Below, piece by piece: positions 59,361 through 64,000 of a DNA stretch of 64,000 bases. Made by a program: the position numbers and the translations under genes. This stretch comes from Echinarachnius parma (taxonomy: Eukaryota > Echinodermata > Echinoidea > Clypeasteroida > Echinarachniidae), in the NCBI GenBank assembly GCA_037951105.1, contig JBAMJV010009762.1, positions 1 through 64,000 of the forward strand, given 5' to 3'. Under the pieces are notes generated by a model. That model was given only the letters and a program-made list of their open reading frames with translations, made no database searches and was not told the DNA's origin. Numbering within the stretch: position 1 is the stretch's first letter; the number at the start of each line of letters is the position of its first letter.

Positions 59361-61230
59361 ATAATGTGAATGAAGAAATCCTTATTTAATAGAACCATGA
59401 TGGGATTACATGTCACATTAATGCAGTTATACACATCAATAATATTTCCTTGCTTTGCACCTGACAAAATGTTATAAAATAACTTTAAAGGTCATTCAAT
59501 CCCTCTCTCTTTCTGTTCCTCAAAACATTTGTATAGGTCTGTACATTTTGCTATGTCTACTTATATCTGCATTAACATATGCATTGTGTTGTAATGTTTG
59601 ACATTTGATTTTAGACAGTGAATATGAATGATCTTATTAAGATTCAGATGAAGAGACCTTCGTTATATGTTTAGTCTTGAACGTATGTATTTGAAATATT
59701 GATTTAAATCACCGAAATAATTTGATTTTTGCTATTAAAGGCATCCCTAAATTTTACACGGTGTAATCAAATAACTTCAGCAATTGTTTATTCTAGCTCA
59801 TTGGCCCTTAACACGCATGTCTAGACTAAATTACATGTCCAGCTATGTGCCACAATTGACCTTGTTAGATGTAATGCTGACTTAAATTTTCCGACATTTG
59901 ACACATTAAGTCACGCTGGTAACTATATGAAAGTGTTATCGTAGCGATATGTAATTTATGTGCAGGTGTAATGATTATGATGACGATTTGTTAAGAAATT
60001 ATCTTCATTAGTTATAAAGTATTGCAAAATATGATATATTAAACTGATCTTATAAAAAGTATGCCCCTAATTTGCATAAAATAACACCATAAAATTATTT
60101 TCTTCAGACATTATTCAATGACACTCATAAGATACATGTACTTCAAGTGGGCAGTTATGTGCCGTATTTGATAAAAAAAAAAAGCAAGTAGCTTCTAAAA
60201 TACAAGGATTATGTACTGTGGGGCTAATTTGCATACATTTGCATATTTATGTTTCGTAGTTATTTTTTTGAAGTTTGGTTTGTATGAAGATATTTTATAA
60301 GTCTATATTTATGCCTTCAAACATTGTTTATTTATTGTTTGCATGGCTCAAACACGGGAATATCACCCGATTCATGCATAATATCTTTATTGTTATGCAA
60401 ATTTTGCCACTAATTTGCATATTGTGACGTCACATAGTCTTCAATTATCTTCATACACCATTCAATGACACTCATTGACCTTCCATACATATGTTTAGAA
60501 ACTTCAAGTGGGTAGTTATGTGCCGTATTTGATTAAAAAGAAAGCAACTCATAAAATATATGTAAATTGTACCAATGATTCTAATTTGCATAAATTTGCA
60601 TATTTAAGTTTTGCAGTAAAGTTTTTAAGGTTTATTTTGTATGAAGATATATTGAACTTATTTTGTATAGACAAAAGAAATTGTTCATTCATTGTTTTCA
60701 TAAGTTGCAATATGAAATAGACGCCTATTTATGCAGAAAATATTGATTTTATGCAAATTTTGCCCCTAATTTGCATATTATGATGTCATACACCCATCTG
60801 ATCAGATTTTTAATTATAAAATCGTGTTCTCTGACCTTCAAAACATTAGTCTGGACTCTTTCTTTTAAAAAATATCTTTGAAAATTATAAAAATATGAAT
60901 ACTAGTCTAAAACCAAAATGGCTACCATAATTTGCATAAATTTGCATAAAAATCATACATGGGACACTTTTTGGCGCTGTTAACATAGCTAATCGTTTTC
61001 TACACATTTTTTTACATAAAGTAACATAGATTAAAATTTGTCTCATCGGGGTGCACGAACACCCCTTCTACCCACTAGACTATATGGTTTACTTGCATTG
61101 GGGAATATGTAGTTATAAAGTCCGTGGTGTCATGTCATGTTCTTTTAATGATACTGTAGGTCCCGACTCCCTTGACATTGTATCCAAAGTACCCATCCCT
61201 CACCTTTGGCTCCTCGTATGTATTAACATG

Positions 61231-62911
61231 CGAACAGCGGCCACACATTGGGCATCATTCTTGACAGGCTGGCTAAGGCTGACCCAAGGAAAGAAAAGAA
61301 AGGTAATACCTCTCACCACTGGCATATAATGTGGACAAACCTACTGCCGATAGACCCGACAAGAGAACAGCTCTTGTTGCTAAAGAGCTCGCAAGGTATT
61401 GCAGCTCTCTCTGAAACTCGTTTGGCTGACAAGGAATACCTTACAGAACATGGGGGTGGATACACTTTCTTCTGGTGTGGCCGGGGTAGCAATCAAGAGC
61501 GACTTGAAGCTGGAGCTGACTTTGCAGTTAAGAGCTATCTCGCTAGAAAATTGATCTACTAACATGTATCGACAATTGCCTGATGACGATACAGAATGGG
61601 AGAAAAGCCACCCTGATAAGTGCTTATGCTCCGACAATGACCAACCCTGATTATGTGAAAGACATGTCCTATGAAGAACTGGATACCTTCTTTAATTCAG
61701 TGGGCAGAAATGACAAGCAAATACTGTTCAGTGACTTTAATGTCAGAGTAAGTCATGATTCATCACTATGCCTATGGGAAGGTGTCACTGGAAGAATGGA
61801 GTGGGCACCCGCAACAACAATTGATTACTTCTTTTGCAGACCTGCGAAACACATGCCTTAGAGATAACCAATGCCATCTTTTACCCATCACTCGTAACAA
61901 AACAACATATGCATCCTCGCTCACCTACACATTGAAACCTCATCGAAGAGGGCATTGTCTGTAAAATGAGACGTGGAGGATGTCAGAGTAACCATTTATA
62001 TGTGTGGTGCAGACTGTTGGACAGACCCCAGGCGCATCATATGTAAGATAAAGTTCCAAAATAGACCAAAGAGGCGCCCACAGGGAAAGAAGCATAACAA
62101 TGTAAACACTGAAGAACCCTGATGTGGCTGGAAAACTCATCTCAGATCTAGGCGATCAGCTGGCAGACATTTTAAAAGTTGTTGACAACACTGAAACAAA
62201 TTGTGAATGACTGTCCACCCGCAACGTCTACCAGCGTCTACCCGAAATATGCAATGACTGGTTAGATGGGCATGAGGAAGAAATCCAAGCCCTGTTCACC
62301 GAAAATCATAGACGTACACATCGTGCTCATCAAAATGATCCATCAGTAATATGCTTATAAAAAGGGGGCCTACACTAGTGTTCGTAAATACAGGCCAAAC
62401 AGGACTCGTGGCTACATTCAAAGGCATATGAAATCCAGGGCTGTACTGACATAAACAACTCAAAACGGTTCTACGAGGACATCAACATGCACCCTCTATG
62501 GACCTCATTCGTCAGGGAGGTCTCGCCTTCTAAGTTCTGATTGGTCAACTCCCATATCTGAGAAGCCGGATATACTGAAGAGATGGACTAAACACTTTGA
62601 AGCCATCCTCAATCGTCGGTCAGCAAACAATGATGAGGCAATTGACCAGATTCCCCCGATTAAATCACACATGAATGTTTCACCCGACAATGTTGAAGTC
62701 AAGAAGGCAACTAGTTAGCTCTCAAACGACACATCTCCTTGATCAGATGCCGTTCCTGCTGACATCTACATAGATGGACGTCCTGTGCTTCTTGACAAAC
62801 ACACTTTGCTGCTACAATCCGCCAAGGGCTTCAATGGCTTGTTCCACAAGAACTCAGGGATGCACGTATTATACACCAGTCCTCTAAAAAAGAACAGGAT
62901 ATCGCCAACTA
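61231..62911 (+). pseudogene. LINE endonuclease / early RT fragment, copy B
   Basis: Same frames and same breaks as 34530-36214: IAALSETRLADKEYLTEHG, LISAYAPTMTNPDYVKD, then RT-start pieces and LVPQELRDARIIH. The shared breaks show the LINE was already dead when the block was duplicated. Confidence 0.75.
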
Positions 62912-63216
62912 TTGAGAGGGCGAATTACCAGGCTGCTGTCTGGAAGGCAGCTCTGACTGCAGCCCCAGAGATAACTGGCCATGAGGGAGAGGGATGGAAA
63001 CTCCTTGACGGCAGACTGGTGGTTGACTGGACTAAAGAGGCTCCGGCTCCAAATGCCATTCTGGGATTGGTTGCCTGCAAATGTCGCACAAACTGTCAGA
63101 CAGGGTGATGTGGGTGCCGTGCCAATGGACTCCGCTGAACAGATGCATGCGGTTGTTGTGACTGCCAGAACTGTGATACTGATGCAGATGAAGCCGTCGA
63201 AGATAGTGACAATTAA
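62912..63216 (+). pseudogene. Nuclease-like C-terminus with CxC tail, copy B
   Basis: Copy of 36215-36519, with the same two in-frame stops and the same LINE junction. DEAVEDSDN replaces DEADEDSDN near the end. Confidence 0.65.
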
Positions 63217-63310
63217 TATGTGTAACAGGGTGTAGATTTGGCTCTATTTAATCAACTCCTCGTGATGATGGTATCATCGACAAGGTTAGTGATGCTGTTC
63301 ACGCAGTTTT

Positions 63311-64000
63311 TAGTCTAGACGGATTACTGAAAAAGAGCTCTTTATAAGAACCTAGAAGCATTTGGGGGTAAAAGTTGGGAATCAAGCTATTTTACATAAT
63401 TTGGGGGTGCTGAATCCGATAAGCCCTGTTCCCAAGCATAATTTTGAGTTATTGACCATCTAATTTGCATAAACAAAATGGCCGCCAAAATGAAACCTTT
63501 GTAAAACCTGTAAAACGTGTTTATTCAATTACTTTGCAACCGGGCGATCAAAATCTGCAAATTTACCGTCTAAAATTATGTTTTATATCAAAAGGAACAT
63601 AAATAACATAACGCTGATGTATTTAGTGGAAAAAAGATGCACAAATGTGCAAATTAGTGGCCGCCATGACAGAAAAGTCGTAAAAAATTGATTATTTGGG
63701 GGAAATTTAGGCCTACTGAATGTAACACTTAGAATCACTGTCTTAAACACTTTATGCGAATTAAATAATTATCAATTGTATGATTTACTCATATAACATA
63801 CACAAATATAATTAGCACATTCAAAATGGCCGCCAATTGACGCTATTTCCACCATTTTGAACTGATAAAAAAGTGTTTCAGCAACTAAGCGAACAAAACA
63901 TATACAAATGCAATGTGCATATTCATTATTTCGATGAGAAGGGATGTCAATAAGACTGTTCTGATGAATGACGTGACATGCATGACTTATAGATATGCAA
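63311..64000. mobile_element. TAGTCTAG foldback element, left arm, cut by window end
   Basis: TAGTCTAGACGGATT after TTT (63308-63310), nearly identical to 36614-37303. The element was therefore in place before the block was duplicated. Confidence 0.85.

Larger units (their letters stand above)
55177..61082. mobile_element. 5.9-kb palindromic DNA transposon with nuclease-like half-genes, TAT duplication
   Basis: Both ends read TAGTCTAGTGGGTAGAAGG inward and the flanks are TAT (55174-55176, 61083-61085). Copy A of the surrounding block has one TAT and no insertion, so the borders are exact. The left arm is 55177-57825 and the right arm 57897-61082; they are mirror images apart from a 71-bp centre, a deletion in the left arm of the acidic-tail region (59200-59330), about 410 bp present only on the right (59590-59995), and small changes. 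Outer 1 kb of each arm holds two tandem units of about 358 bp with repeated ATGCAAAT. Ends, 3-bp duplication and an XPG-like protein fit Academ-type transposons; no full transposase is present. Confidence 0.88.
61083..64000. repeat. Duplicated block, copy B, right part
   Basis: Nearly identical to 34385-37303 and running off the window edge. It begins at the TAT next to the palindromic transposon. Confidence 0.9.

Noticed and set aside
1-64000. LTR retrotransposon or endogenous retrovirus
   Set aside because: No pair of direct long terminal repeats with TG...CA ends, primer site or gag-pol motifs was found; the long direct repeats are a segmental duplication containing a LINE.

Overview
This window looks like nuclear DNA of a metazoan, most likely a marine invertebrate and probably a deuterostome. 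That is inferred from a spliced PLAC8-type gene with GT-AG introns, a Golgi carbohydrate sulfotransferase, several LINE types, a DIRS-like element, TTAA-target and hAT-like MITEs, and abundant poly-G/poly-C tracts. The species cannot be fixed from the sequence. There is no prokaryotic or organelle signature, and almost all of the window is transposable-element DNA, often nested.

Two host loci are visible, both on the minus strand. A carbohydrate sulfotransferase (CHST family) lies at 3246-4640; it is nearly full length but interrupted, so it is read as a young pseudogene. A PLAC8-domain gene spans 14376-22471 with four coding exons, all splice junctions GT-AG, giving 132 codons of uninterrupted protein. 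Its last intron carries a 2.3-kb foldback element whose arms are a G-rich 16-bp minisatellite. At least exon 3 has a decayed neighbouring duplicate.

Layout: 1-5.3 kb repeats, a LINE remnant and the sulfotransferase; 5.9-7.05 kb a remnant of a transposon-borne nuclease-like protein; 7-14.2 kb MITEs and poly-G/C tracts; 14.2-22.5 kb the PLAC8 gene; 22.5-27.7 kb AT-rich DNA; 27.8-32.3 kb a LINE split by a minisatellite-bearing TIR element, then three tandem copies containing (CTA)n; 32.3-50.6 kb an apparent 18.3-kb composite element with TAGTCC termini that now contains a duplicated LINE/nuclease block, a 3.5-kb foldback element and a 6.8-kb DIRS-like element; 50.6-64 kb repeat DNA and the second copy of the LINE/nuclease block, interrupted by a 5.9-kb palindromic transposon.

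The most interesting signal is a group of three elements (36614-40085, 55177-61082, 32301-50617) whose ends all begin TAGTCYA and which are each flanked by a 3-bp A/T target duplication (TTT, TAT, ATA). One is a near-complete palindrome carrying the C-terminal half of a nuclease-like gene in each arm, with a matching 180-bp intron in both. The protein resembles XPG/FEN nucleases in motif order, which together with the 3-bp duplication suggests an Academ-type DNA transposon group. A second strong signal is the DIRS-type internal complementary region at 46961-47087, which joins the two outer termini of the surrounding inverted-repeat element.
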